Positions 17,386 through 27,794 of a stretch of DNA of 64,000 bases are shown here, piece after piece. Every line of letters begins with the position of its first letter. Within the stretch, counting starts at the first letter, position 1. A program made the position numbers and the translations under genes. Under the pieces are notes generated by a model. That model ran no database searches. It was not told the DNA's origin and was given only the letters and a program-made list of their open reading frames with translations. Source of the DNA: Candidatus Colimorpha pelethequi (GTDB lineage Bacteria; Bacteroidota; Bacteroidia; Bacteroidales; P3); the NCBI GenBank assembly GCA_018064245.1, contig JAGHVO010000020.1, forward strand, positions 1 to 64,000, given 5' to 3'.

Positions 17386-17985
17386 ATAGCAAGAGCGCCA
17401 CAAGCGGAACATATAACCTCGCCAAAACCTGAGCCCAAGAATGAATCTGCGGCTGCGCAACTGTCATTCACGGCCGCTCCAAAACCTGATGCTTCAACGG
17501 TAACTCCCCCCCCAACAGTCGTTCGTCCGTCGGGCATGCCTCGTTTGATGGATTCGGTGTCGGTCAATCCTGTCATCAGTCAAAATGTGGCTTCAAGAGT
17601 CAATGCGATGGCGCAACAACAGTCGGCTACGGCGGTCCAGCCTCTTTCGCAAGAGCGCCTCGACAAGTATTGGGACAAACTTTTGGAGAACGAACTTTAT
17701 GCACCTTTGCTGAGGGACAAGAAAGTGGAGGTGACGAGCGATACGACGTTCGATATCATTGCCAACAACAGTTATTTCGAGACGGAGTTGAAGGAGTATA
17801 AGATGCCTATCTTGGAGCAGTTGAGAACTTGGACGGGCATCCGTGATTTGTTTTGCAGTGTGTCTGTAAGAACCGAAGCCCATGAAGAAAAGATCTATCG
17901 TCCTACCGACAAGTTCAACGCTATGGCCGAGGAAAATCCAGCCATTCACGAACTGCGCAAACTCCTGACGGAAATTGATTATTAG
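17386..17985 (+). CDS. dnaX: Tau-specific C-terminal part of DnaX, in frame after the TAG
   Basis: From 17386 the frame used by the upstream part continues with IARAPQAEH, a Pro/Ala/Ser-rich linker of about 60 residues, and then a folded domain starting near LSQERLDKYWDKLLENEL and ending LLTEIDY. This matches the linker plus C-terminal domain of Bacteroidales tau proteins. It has no start codon at its beginning; the first ATG is at 17536, inside the linker. Possible explanations are readthrough of the TAG, internal initiation at 17536, a real nonsense mutation, or a base error (for example CAG read as TAG). A run of eight C at 17506-17513 lies in the linker, but the frame is the same on both sides. 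The domain itself is unbroken and conserved-looking. Confidence 0.75.
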   Translation: MARAPQAEHITSPKPEPKNESAAAQLSFTAAPKPDASTVTPPPTVVRPSGMPRLMDSVSVNPVISQNVASRVNAMAQQQSATAVQPLSQERLDKYWDKLLENELYAPLLRDKKVEVTSDTTFDIIANNSYFETELKEYKMPILEQLRTWTGIRDLFCSVSVRTEAHEEKIYRPTDKFNAMAEENPAIHELRKLLTEIDY

Positions 17986-17997
17986 TCTATCATAATC

Positions 17998-18066
17998 GTG
18001 ACCAGTGACTAGTGATTAGGAACTAGGGATCAAAAATATCAAATCAACAATTCAACACTTAATCAG
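17998..18066 (+). repeat. Degenerate intergenic spacer repeats (GTGATTAGG- and TCAACAATTCAACA-type)
   Basis: After dnaX comes GTGACCAGTGACTAGTGATT, AGGAACTAGGGATC, then ATCAAATCAACAATTCAACA. Both word families are shared with the spacers at 3436 and 8603 and, for the second, with the repeat inside ligA at 21001. Confidence 0.6.
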
Positions 18067-18077
18067 TTCTACAACCA

Positions 18078-19328
18078 TTGGCAAACGTTTTTATCATACT
18101 GGGCATATTGATTTTCAGTGCGCATTTCTTCTCTTATCTTTTCAGTAAGAGACGTGTGCCGGATGTCCTTTTTCTGCTTGCCATCGGCATTGTGCTAGGA
18201 CCTGTGCTACATTTGGTTACGCCTGATATGCTGGGACGCTTCGCCTCGATGTTCGCATCCTTGACGTTGCTTTTCATTCTTTTCGACAGTGGCGTGGACC
18301 TTAGCATCGACTCCATAAGGCGCTATTGGAAGGGAATGGTGCAAGTTACTTTGCTCTCTTTTTTCCTTTCTATGGCGGCTGTTACTGCCATTGGATTTTA
18401 TTTGTTTAGAATGCCGTGGCAGTCGTCGATGTTGCTGGGTTCGATGATTTCCGGTACGGCTGCGGCCATTGTCATTCCTTTGGTTTGGCAGATGCGTGTG
18501 AGCGAAAAGACCCGCACTACTCTGGCTTTGGAATCGGCTTGCTCAGGTGTGCTTTGTATCGTCATTTCGTTGGGATTTATCGAAGGATTCTCATCCAACG
18601 ATATGGCTTTGGGAACTATGGCGGGAAAGATTCTCGCTTCTTTTGTCATGGCGTTGATTATCGGCATGGTGGGCGGCATCATCTGGGCAGGTTTGCTCGA
18701 TAGGGTCCGCAAGATGAATAACTCCATGTTTCTTACGCCGGCATTTGTTTTTGTGCTTTACGGATTGACTGAGGTGATGGGCTTCAGCGGCGCCATCGCG
18801 GCTTTGGCTTTTGGCGTGGTGCTGGGCAATATAGATTATTTCGACATTGCGCTGCTTCACAAGTTTGGAAACCGTCGAATGATGCCTCTTTCCAACAACG
18901 AAAAAAGCTTCTTCAAGGAATTTGTCTTTGTGCTCAAGACTTTCTTCTTTGTCTATATCGGCATTTGCATTCCTTTCACGAATGTTGAGGCTTTGCAGTA
19001 TGGATTGATTATCACTGCCGCACTCTTTGTGTTGAGATTTATTCTGGTCTTTATCGTGGGACACAAAAACACAATCAACGACCGCCTTACGGTTTCCATA
19101 ATGATTCCCAAAGGACTCGTTTCGGCTGTTTTGGCCTCAATGCCGGAACAGATGAACATCGCTGTGGGCTACGAACTCATTCCTTGCGCTACAATGATTA
19201 AGTACACAACCTATTCTGTGATATTCTTCTCCATTGTATTTACCTCTGTTTTGGTGTTGCTTACCAGCAAGAAATTGGTCAAGCAGGAACCTTTGCATTG
19301 GGAACCCGAAGATGATTGTTTTGAGTAG
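18078..19328 (+). CDS. Cation:proton antiporter (CPA1/CPA2, KefB/NhaP-like membrane domain)
   Basis: Inner-membrane protein of 416 residues with about 12-13 hydrophobic helices and no C-terminal cytosolic domain beyond about 25 residues. GIVLGPVL near residue 37, LFDSGVDL near 75 and LALESACSG near 155 are hallmarks of the Na+/H+ exchanger fold, including the helix-breaking and acidic residues of the ion site. It starts with TTG (18078), the only plausible start for a strand beginning ANVFIILGILIFS. The short tail lacks an RCK/TrkA-N domain, so ligand gating as in KefB is not expected. The role is sodium or potassium/proton exchange for pH or salt balance; the ion is not predictable. Confidence 0.85.
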   Translation: MANVFIILGILIFSAHFFSYLFSKRRVPDVLFLLAIGIVLGPVLHLVTPDMLGRFASMFASLTLLFILFDSGVDLSIDSIRRYWKGMVQVTLLSFFLSMAAVTAIGFYLFRMPWQSSMLLGSMISGTAAAIVIPLVWQMRVSEKTRTTLALESACSGVLCIVISLGFIEGFSSNDMALGTMAGKILASFVMALIIGMVGGIIWAGLLDRVRKMNNSMFLTPAFVFVLYGLTEVMGFSGAIAALAFGVVLGNIDYFDIALLHKFGNRRMMPLSNNEKSFFKEFVFVLKTFFFVYIGICIPFTNVEALQYGLIITAALFVLRFILVFIVGHKNTINDRLTVSIMIPKGLVSAVLASMPEQMNIAVGYELIPCATMIKYTTYSVIFFSIVFTSVLVLLTSKKLVKQEPLHWEPEDDCFE

Positions 19329-19393
19329 GATACATGATGATTTGTGTATGGATATAAATTCTTGACTTTTAACTAATAACTATAGTTTATTTC

Positions 19394-20173
19394 ATGCATT
19401 TCTATAAATTCGACGGGGCGGGAAACGATTTTGTTCTTGTCGATATCCGTGACAACGACCTCCAACTTTCAACCGAAACAATAGCCAATATCTGCCACCG
19501 CCGTTTTGGCGTGGGCGCCGATGGCTTGATGACGCTCTCTAATGGACCAGAAGACTTTGATTTTGAGATGCGTTACTATAATAGTGACGGCCGTCTTGGT
19601 TCTATGTGCGGCAATGGTGGCCGTTGTATAGTCGCTTTCGCTCACTTGCTTGGCATCAAGTCCGACGGACACTATCGGTTTTTAGGATATGATGGTCCCC
19701 ATGAGGCCGACATTCTGCTTTGGAACAAAGATACTCGTAAGGGATTGGTACGCCTGGGAATGAGAGATGTTTCTTGCTCCGAGATTCGCCGTTGTCTCAA
19801 TGGATGGTTTCTCGACACGGGTTCGCCTCATTATGTGCAGCGTGTGAAGAACTTGAATGAGTTTGATGTTGCGGGAGAGGGTTGCCGTCTGCGAAACAAC
19901 CATGATGAGTTTCCACAAGGCACTAATGTCGATTTTATTGAGGAACTTCCCGATGGGACGCTCTTTGTCCGCACCTACGAACGTGGTGTTGAAGACGAAA
20001 CTTGGGCTTGTGGAACAGGTGTGACGGCTTGCGCAATTGTAAGTGGCAACGGCAACGTAAAGACTCGTGGCGGCGATTTCAAAGTCACTTTCGATTCCAC
20101 AGGAACCGCCTGTACCAACGTGCAACTTACTGGTCCTGTATCCCTCAACTTTCAGGGAGAATGGCAGTTGTAG
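19394..20173 (+). CDS. dapF: Diaminopimelate epimerase
   Basis: Cytosolic enzyme of 259 residues that converts LL- to meso-diaminopimelate for lysine and peptidoglycan synthesis. The two catalytic cysteines are C72 in SMCGNGGRC and C206 in WACGTGVTA, the acid/base pair of the family. The N-terminus HFYKFDGAGNDFV matches the standard FxKxxGxGNDF start. Length is at the short end of the usual 260-280. It lies between the antiporter and ligA in the same direction, with spacers of 65 and 105 bases, so co-transcription is possible but not obvious. Confidence 0.95.
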   Translation: MHFYKFDGAGNDFVLVDIRDNDLQLSTETIANICHRRFGVGADGLMTLSNGPEDFDFEMRYYNSDGRLGSMCGNGGRCIVAFAHLLGIKSDGHYRFLGYDGPHEADILLWNKDTRKGLVRLGMRDVSCSEIRRCLNGWFLDTGSPHYVQRVKNLNEFDVAGEGCRLRNNHDEFPQGTNVDFIEELPDGTLFVRTYERGVEDETWACGTGVTACAIVSGNGNVKTRGGDFKVTFDSTGTACTNVQLTGPVSLNFQGEWQL

Positions 20174-20194
20174 TGAATTGAGAATTATAATACT

Positions 20195-20262
20195 TATCAA
20201 TACTATTGCTGCTAAAATCAAAAGTCATAGCTTATAACTTAAAACTTAAAACTGAAACCCGA
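20195..20262 (+). repeat. Intergenic AACTTAAAACTT-type spacer repeat
   Basis: Before ligA the spacer holds AGCTTATAACTTAAAACTTA and AAACTGAAACCCG, the same word family as at 5240-5270. Confidence 0.5.
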
Positions 20263-20266
20263 ATAA

Positions 20267-22351
<2,085 letters not shown>

Positions 22352-22362
22352 ATGTTTGCGCA

Positions 22363-23442
22363 ATGAAGTTGAAACTCTTTTTGTTGACTTGTATTTTGGG
22401 GTCTGCAACAGCGTTGTTTGCGCAACCAAGTTATTATCAGATAAGTGGGCTGGGTGCCTATACCATTCCCAATAGCGATGAATATGGCTATATTGCTTCC
22501 TTTAGTGGCGGTGTGGCTTTTGATGTCGCTTGGAACTTCAATAGGGGTGAAAGGTGGTTCCAGTTAAGACCTGATTCTCAGTTCGGTATTCGAGCTTCTT
22601 TCCTCTGTTTCGACAATCCTATTGCGGGACATCGTTATGTGGTGGAAGGCACTATGAGAAATACTCTGTTGCATTTTCCCAAAACGAAGTTGCAGTGGCT
22701 CTTGAATTGTGGATTCTCTTGCTTTACAAATCCTTATAAACGCTCCGGAGACCAAGAAAATATTTTCATTGGTTCGTACTTGAACTGTATGATTGATGTG
22801 GGCATGGATTGTCAAATCGGCTTGCGCAATGGTGATGTGCTTTCTCTGGCGTTGATGTTGTCCCATTCTTCCAATGGTTATATTCTCAAGCCCAACCAAG
22901 GTTTGAACCTTATGCAAGTGGAGGTGGGCTATCAGTTTTCAACTGCTGTTGATGCGCCTGATAGAAGTGATATGGCTTGTGTCGATTTTGAGCGGTTCGC
23001 CCACTCTCATTTTTTCCTTTCGGCATCTCCTGCCTTTGTCAAGGCGCGCTATCCTTTCGTTGATGATCCATACTATTTCGCCTATACGCTCCAAACGGGT
23101 TATTTGTATGCATTTTCTGCCCACAGAATGGCGGGAGCAAGTCTTGATTTTATGTACAACTTTAGCCATTCCGACATAGCCCGCTCCAAAGGCGTTGATG
23201 TTCCGACTCCGCTTTATTTAGGTGCTTGTGCCGACTACGAAACCTATTGGGGACCCTTTTCAATCCGGCTTGCCATGGGTTGCTATCTCCACAAATCCGA
23301 GTTGGAGTCCATTCCCGTATATGAACGTGTCGGTGCCTACTATCATTTCGGAAAATCTCTTCGCCAATTTGCAGGCATTTCTCTCAAAGCCCACTATGCT
23401 CACGTCGATTACATCGAATGGACCTACGGCATTGAATTGTAA
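22363..23442 (+). CDS. PagL-like outer-membrane lipid A deacylase (acyloxyacyl hydrolase family)
   Basis: The signal peptide ends ALFAQ near residue 21. The rest alternates hydrophobic and polar residues throughout, as in an outer-membrane barrel, and ends in leucine. The segment LSHSSNGYILKPNQGLN matches the active region of PagL and related acyloxyacyl hydrolases, with an H-x-S-N pair as the catalytic His/Ser and N-x-G-L-N after it; the following VEVGY provides the candidate glutamate. At 359 residues it is roughly twice the size of classical PagL, with a second barrel-like half (about 210-359). The start is 11 bases after ligA, so it is probably co-transcribed with it. Expected role: trimming of lipid A acyl chains. 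Confidence 0.65.
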   Translation: MKLKLFLLTCILGSATALFAQPSYYQISGLGAYTIPNSDEYGYIASFSGGVAFDVAWNFNRGERWFQLRPDSQFGIRASFLCFDNPIAGHRYVVEGTMRNTLLHFPKTKLQWLLNCGFSCFTNPYKRSGDQENIFIGSYLNCMIDVGMDCQIGLRNGDVLSLALMLSHSSNGYILKPNQGLNLMQVEVGYQFSTAVDAPDRSDMACVDFERFAHSHFFLSASPAFVKARYPFVDDPYYFAYTLQTGYLYAFSAHRMAGASLDFMYNFSHSDIARSKGVDVPTPLYLGACADYETYWGPFSIRLAMGCYLHKSELESIPVYERVGAYYHFGKSLRQFAGISLKAHYAHVDYIEWTYGIEL

Positions 23443-23460
23443 TTCTTAATCGATATTTGT

Positions 23461-24165
23461 TTATAGTCCTTCCCAAAGATAGAAGTCTTTTGTTGTTTGG
23501 TAGTACCAATCGCTGTAGGTGTTGTCGTTGGTGCGGATGTTGCAGTGGTGTTCTTGACAGAAAGAAACAGCGGCTTTTGTGAAATGCAATACTGTGCGGC
23601 GGATGGCGCTATCAGGTTTGTTGTGGATGTGGTAGCGTTCGCTGCAGTATAGAGCGTTGAGTTCGGCAAGTCGTGTTACCGTCTCGGCTTCGACAGGTGG
23701 AAGGATGCACCAAAAATCGCCTTCTGCGGTCAGCAATCGGGATGCGTGGACAACCAAGTCTTCAAACGACAATGTGTCGTTGTGACGCGCTTTATTGCGT
23801 TTCTCGGAGGGACATTTCAGCGAATTTACAAAGTAGGGCGGATTGGAAACTATTAGGTCGTAATGTGCGTCCTTGTCCCATTGTTGTAATGCGGATAGGT
23901 GAGGGGTGAGGTTGTCGCTCCACGGACTGTTTTTGAGATTTTCCGAGGCATTGGTAATGCTGTCTTTGTCAATATCAATGGCGTCGATGTCGGCATTGTG
24001 AAATCGTTGTGCCAAAATGAGCGCGATGACGCCGCAGCCTGTTCCGATGTCCAAGATATGCTGTGGCTTTGCGCAGTTCACTATGCAACCCAGCAATACA
24101 CTGTCGGTGCCTACCTTCATGGTAGCATTGTTGTCTTGAACTGAGAATTGCTTGAATTGGAACAT
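23461..24165 (-). CDS. trmN6: tRNA1(Val) adenine-37 N6-methyltransferase (TrmN6/YfiC family)
   Basis: Cytosolic SAM-dependent methyltransferase of 234 residues, as expected for this family. FRFKQF-like start (MFQFKQFSVQDN), motif I ILDIGTGCGVIAL near residue 39 for SAM binding, acidic motif II AIDIDKDS, and catalytic NPPY in VSNPPYF near residue 105, which is typical of N6-adenine methylation. Length and motif order match YfiC/TrmN6, which modifies A37 of tRNA-Val; a related HemK-type target cannot be excluded. It is convergent with the PagL-like gene 18 bases away, and no hairpin separates them. Confidence 0.85.
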   Translation of the reverse strand: MFQFKQFSVQDNNATMKVGTDSVLLGCIVNCAKPQHILDIGTGCGVIALILAQRFHNADIDAIDIDKDSITNASENLKNSPWSDNLTPHLSALQQWDKDAHYDLIVSNPPYFVNSLKCPSEKRNKARHNDTLSFEDLVVHASRLLTAEGDFWCILPPVEAETVTRLAELNALYCSERYHIHNKPDSAIRRTVLHFTKAAVSFCQEHHCNIRTNDNTYSDWYYQTTKDFYLWEGL

Positions 24166-24228
24166 TGGGATAAGTACTTGGTGATCTGTGAACTTCTCGC
24201 TTGTTCACTGATGCGTGAATAGATAAAT

Positions 24229-24256
24229 AAAAAAGCCGTCCTTGCGGGCGGCTTTT
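24229..24256 (-). terminator. Terminator of the ExbB/ExbD operon
   Basis: A stem of AAAAAGCCGTCC (24229-24240) against GGGCGGCTTTTT (24245-24256), with one G-T pair and a TTGC loop, lies 18 bases past the stop of the last exbD gene and has A/T runs on both sides. Confidence 0.88.
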
Positions 24257-24273
24257 TATTGAGTTGAATAGGA

Positions 24274-24744
24274 TTACTTCCTTTCGCCCTTGCGAGCGGT
24301 ATAGAAGATTTTGAATGCGCCGCAGTTACGAAGTTCCTGCTTGATGTCGCTTATCATACCCATCTTGGTGTCTTTGTCGGCCTTGATGGCGGTGGTAATC
24401 AAAGGACGGTCGGCTTCTACGCGGGCGGCCTTCTCTTCCTCTACGAATTGACGGATGTCCGATATTTCAGCAATCTGGTCGTTGAGCTGGATACGAGAGT
24501 CCGTACCTAATTTTTTCTGCTCTTTTGGAATAGGTACACCAACATTGATGTAGCTTACCAAACTTTTCTTTTCCAGTTTGCTAACCTCAGTTCCCTGTGG
24601 TACGGTGATCTTTACAAACAGAGTGCTTTCACGCATGGTGGTAATCACCATGAAGAAGAACAATAGCATGAAGATAATATCAGACATAGAACCCATATTC
24701 AGACCAGGGGTCTCTTTTGGTTTTTTACCTGTAAACTTTGCCAT
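24274..24744 (-). CDS. ExbD/TolR-type proton-channel accessory protein (second copy)
   Basis: Inner-membrane protein of 156 residues with one N-terminal helix (IIFMLLFFFMVITTMRE, about 24-40) and a periplasmic domain. The family signature aspartate is in SMSDIIFML, which sits at the head of the helix and takes part in proton flow. It energises outer-membrane receptors through TonB or the Tol system. Its ATG overlaps the TAA of the upstream exbD by one base (TAATG), so the two are translationally coupled. A proton channel with two different ExbD copies is usual in Bacteroidota. The operon ends at the terminator 24229-24256. Confidence 0.88.
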   Translation of the reverse strand: MAKFTGKKPKETPGLNMGSMSDIIFMLLFFFMVITTMRESTLFVKITVPQGTEVSKLEKKSLVSYINVGVPIPKEQKKLGTDSRIQLNDQIAEISDIRQFVEEEKAARVEADRPLITTAIKADKDTKMGMISDIKQELRNCGAFKIFYTARKGERK

Positions 24745-25319
24745 TATTTTGACTCTCCTATTTTTGTGGGCTCTGCTTCCGAGATAGCCACAGGAATGGC
24801 TTTGTCGATAGCATCACGTTGATCATCGTTAATATCGGCGTATTTCTTGCCAAATCGATCCGTAGCAAGTTCGTTACGCATTTCGTTGATGGCGGCAGCC
24901 AATTCGTTCTGTACTTCAATGTACCGATCGTATGACGTACCACGGTCGTTTTGCAGAGAGATGATACCTTTGGTGACTTCCATCTTGCCGAGCAAAGGAA
25001 TTTCAACGGTCTCTTTCTCGGGAAGGTTGTCAAGATTCATTGGGTTGCCAAGGAATTCCTTTGCACGATCCTTCAAATCCTTGATATCACCAATTTCTCC
25101 ATTATAGAGAAGTCTGTCTTTGCTATTGATTTTTACAACGAAGATATTGCGTTCACGAACATCTGGCGGTTCTTGGTTGTCCTGTAATGGCGGCGGCAAA
25201 CGTCTTGCAATACCTTGATCCGTGTTGATGCTTGATGTCATCAGGAAGAAGGTAAGCAACAAGAACGAGATGTCGGCCATTGAACTGGTGTTCAAACCAG
25301 GTGTTGATTTTTTAGCCAT
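24744..25319 (-). CDS. ExbD/TolR-type proton-channel accessory protein (first copy)
   Basis: Protein of 191 residues with a single membrane helix near the N-terminus (SFLLLTFFLMTSSI, about 18-31) preceded by the signature SSMADISFL, whose aspartate is the proton-path residue. The periplasmic part is longer than in the second copy and highly charged, with DDQRDAIDKA near the end. It begins 3 bases after the small membrane protein and overlaps the second exbD by one base, so the four genes form one tightly packed operon. Confidence 0.88.
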   Translation of the reverse strand: MAKKSTPGLNTSSMADISFLLLTFFLMTSSINTDQGIARRLPPPLQDNQEPPDVRERNIFVVKINSKDRLLYNGEIGDIKDLKDRAKEFLGNPMNLDNLPEKETVEIPLLGKMEVTKGIISLQNDRGTSYDRYIEVQNELAAAINEMRNELATDRFGKKYADINDDQRDAIDKAIPVAISEAEPTKIGESK

Positions 25320-25322
25320 ATC

Positions 25323-25772
25323 TTATTTCTTTTTAAACAGTTTGGATACTTCCACATAAACGATAGACAAAGCTGCACCGATAACAAGGATATAAACCAA
25401 GATGCAAGCAGCACCAATCCATTTGGAGGTGGATACCGTGAGGTTGTTTTTATCAAGCAGTCCCTGGCTTACGTCTGTACCGGTAGCCAGCAAGAAGGAT
25501 ACGAGGCAAACGACAATTGCCAAGCCAATGATGGCGAGGGCTTTGATTGCCTTTTTGCGATCGTCCTTGAAATTCTTGAAAAACTGCAATAAAACAAATG
25601 CTAAAATAGCAATGACTGACAATACTACAAATGCGAACGTAATGCCGTAGGCGATGTCGTACAAGCCAGAGTTCTTTTCATTGTCGAGCGCGAAAATTAT
25701 AGCAAAGATAGATGCTACAATTGACAAACCCAGACATATAATTGTGATGAGTTTTCTTGTTTTTTCTTTCAT
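25323..25772 (-). CDS. Small four-helix membrane protein in the ExbB/ExbD operon
   Basis: 149 residues with four predicted membrane helices (about 8-30, 38-64, 77-97 and 119-140) and basic ends (KEKTRK, KLFKKK). It has no recognisable catalytic motif. It sits between the exbB-like and the first exbD gene, 49 bases after the former and 3 before the latter. A gene at this position is a recurrent feature of Bacteroidales proton-channel operons, so it probably assembles with or regulates the channel. This role is inferred from position only. Confidence 0.75.
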   Translation of the reverse strand: MKEKTRKLITIICLGLSIVASIFAIIFALDNEKNSGLYDIAYGITFAFVVLSVIAILAFVLLQFFKNFKDDRKKAIKALAIIGLAIVVCLVSFLLATGTDVSQGLLDKNNLTVSTSKWIGAACILVYILVIGAALSIVYVEVSKLFKKK

Positions 25773-25821
25773 AACAGTTTAAGGATTAAAATTACTAATT
25801 ATTTGTTTACTCCTTATACTA

Positions 25822-26655
25822 TTATCTCTTGTTCTTTACGAGGATGTCCATGAAGCTGATAGAACCATCTTCCATCTGGGCAACGAGGCTTTCGATTTTG
25901 GTAAGGATATAGTTGTAGAAAATCTGAAGAATGATAGCTACGATAAGACCGAACACTGTGGTCAACAAAGCAACTTTCATACCACCAGCAACAACGGTCG
26001 GGCTGATATCACCAGCAGCTTCGATATCATCGAATGCCTGAACCATACCAACAACGGTACCGAGGAATCCGAAAGAAGGAGCCAAAGCGATGAACAAGGC
26101 AATCCAAGTGAGGTTGCTTTCCAAACGAGCCATCTGAACTCCACCGTAGGAGGTAACGGCTTTTTCAACGTTGTCGAGACCTTCGTTTACGCGGTCAAGA
26201 CCTTGGTAGAAGATGCTGGCAACAGGGCCACGGGTGTTGCGGCAAAGATCCTTAGCGCCGTCATAGTCGCCTTTGGAAACTTTTTCTTCAATGCCTTCGA
26301 GAAGTTTCTTTACATTGGTGGTAGCCATGTTCAGATAGAGCACGCGCTCGATAACCAATGCCATACCGAAAATGAGGCAGAGGAGCACGGGGGTCATCCA
26401 ACCTGCACCACCTTCGATATATTTCTGCTTCAAAACTTGGTGGAAAGTCTTTTCGGTTTCTGCTGCGGGAGCAACTTCCTCAGCTTCAGCTTCTGCGGTT
26501 TCTGCAACAGCAGCTGCGTTGTCGGTAGTTTGTTCGTCAACTTGTTCGGTAGCTTCGGCGGCGGGTGCTTTTGCTGCATCCTGTGCCATCAGACCATTGA
26601 GGTTGGTGAATGTCAATAAACCAACGATTGACATCAAAGCAATTACTTTTTTCAT
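25822..26655 (-). CDS. MotA/TolQ/ExbB proton channel family protein
   Basis: 277 residues. A cleavable signal (KKVIALMSIVGLLTF...LMAQ) is followed by an Ala/Glu-rich periplasmic segment of about 50 residues, then a first helix (MTPVLLCLIFGMALVIERV, near 87-105), a cytosolic loop, and two helices that carry the conserved TolQ/ExbB core (LGTVVGMVQAFDDIEAAG near 202-219, and MKVALLTTVFGLIVAI). It forms the proton-conducting ring that pairs with the two ExbD proteins downstream. It is the first gene of the operon; a promoter lies at 26718-26749. Confidence 0.9.
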   Translation of the reverse strand: MKKVIALMSIVGLLTFTNLNGLMAQDAAKAPAAEATEQVDEQTTDNAAAVAETAEAEAEEVAPAAETEKTFHQVLKQKYIEGGAGWMTPVLLCLIFGMALVIERVLYLNMATTNVKKLLEGIEEKVSKGDYDGAKDLCRNTRGPVASIFYQGLDRVNEGLDNVEKAVTSYGGVQMARLESNLTWIALFIALAPSFGFLGTVVGMVQAFDDIEAAGDISPTVVAGGMKVALLTTVFGLIVAIILQIFYNYILTKIESLVAQMEDGSISFMDILVKNKR

Positions 26656-26717
26656 GATTTGTTTGAATGTTGATTATTAATTAGTTAATTAGATTCGACA
26701 CATTGTCAATAATTATG

Positions 26718-26749
26718 CAAATATACACTATTTTTCTGAATCAGCACAA
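26718..26749 (-). promoter_or_regulatory. Bacteroidota-type promoter of the ExbB/ExbD operon
   Basis: Read on the minus strand: TTG (26749-26747), a 21-base spacer and TATATTTG (26725-26718), with the exbB-like ATG at 26655. Confidence 0.6.
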
Positions 26750-26764
26750 TAACAATCATTTTTT

Positions 26765-27739
26765 TTATGATTGCCGGCCTTGCATTGTGTTGAGTAGTTC
26801 TCGCAAGGGCTGTTTCCTTTCTTCGTCAATCTTGATGGCGTTGAGTTCTGAAATTGCCATATTCATTTCTTTTTCAATGGCTTTTTCTACTTCTTCTTGG
26901 ATGTTTATGTGCGAATAGATTGCCAAAACCCGACTTACTTTTTCTTCTGCGTCACCATCAAAATTGGTGAAAAGTTTTTTCAATTCTTCTTTGTCGGTCT
27001 GAGAGGCGAGTTCCATTGCTCGCAAAGGAAGGTATGTTTTCTTGTTGTCACGAATGTCTTGTCCTGTCTGCTTACCGAACACAGCCACATCGCCGTATGC
27101 GTCCAGCAAGTCGTCTTGCAGCTGGAACGCCAATCCGAAGTGAATGCCAAAGTTGTAGAGCCTTTCAACGTCTTCCTTGGGTGCCTGTGCGTAGAGTGCG
27201 CCGATTTTGAGGGCGCCTGCGAGCAAAACTGCGGTCTTGAGGCGAATCATTTCCATGTAGTCGTTGATGGTGATGTCGTTGCAGGACTCGAAATTCATGT
27301 CGTATTGTTGGCCTTCGCACACTCCTATTGCGGTTTCGTTGAAACAGTTGAGGATTTCTTGGAGCTGAGGATGTGGCTGCTTGAGATAGTAGCGCCATGC
27401 TAGCGCAAACATGGTGTCTCCGGATAGAATAGCTGTGTTTTCGTTCCATTTCCGATACACAGTCTCTTTGCCTCTGCGCAAGGGCGATTTGTCCATCAGG
27501 TCGTCGTGTAGCAACGTGAAGTTGTGGAACACTTCTATTCCGATGGCGGCGTTGTGCACCTCTTCGTCCGAACCGCCGAACATTTGGTTGGCTGCTATCA
27601 CTAACGATGGACGTATGCGCTTTCCTCCCAGTCGTAAGGTGTATTCAATGGGTTCGTAAAGTTCCTTAGGTTCGCTCAAGAACGATTCTTGTTCGAAAAT
27701 TGTTCCGACTGTTGTCAAGATCTCTTTTAAAGAAGCCAT
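26765..27739 (-). CDS. Trans-polyprenyl diphosphate synthase
   Basis: Cytosolic all-alpha prenyltransferase of 324 residues that condenses isopentenyl diphosphate with allylic diphosphates. The first aspartate-rich motif is HDDLMD near residue 80 with the following R-R-G, the second is LQDDLLDAYGD near 205; both bind Mg-diphosphate. GGKRIRP near 40 binds IPP. The residues before the first aspartate motif (FTLLH) are aromatic/bulky at the fifth position, but I cannot fix chain length. It lies 55 bases after the TamL-like gene in the same direction. Products could be farnesyl/geranylgeranyl precursors or a quinone side chain. Confidence 0.9.
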   Translation of the reverse strand: MASLKEILTTVGTIFEQESFLSEPKELYEPIEYTLRLGGKRIRPSLVIAANQMFGGSDEEVHNAAIGIEVFHNFTLLHDDLMDKSPLRRGKETVYRKWNENTAILSGDTMFALAWRYYLKQPHPQLQEILNCFNETAIGVCEGQQYDMNFESCNDITINDYMEMIRLKTAVLLAGALKIGALYAQAPKEDVERLYNFGIHFGLAFQLQDDLLDAYGDVAVFGKQTGQDIRDNKKTYLPLRAMELASQTDKEELKKLFTNFDGDAEEKVSRVLAIYSHINIQEEVEKAIEKEMNMAISELNAIKIDEERKQPLRELLNTMQGRQS

Positions 27740-27794
27740 GATGCTATTAATTGATGATTTATAATGTCTTGAATCAAAATCGCTGTTCGCTAAA

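Noticed and set aside
17506-17513. Run of eight C in dnaX as a programmed slippage site
   Set aside because: The reading frame is the same on both sides and the run lies after the TAG, so slippage would not join gamma and tau.
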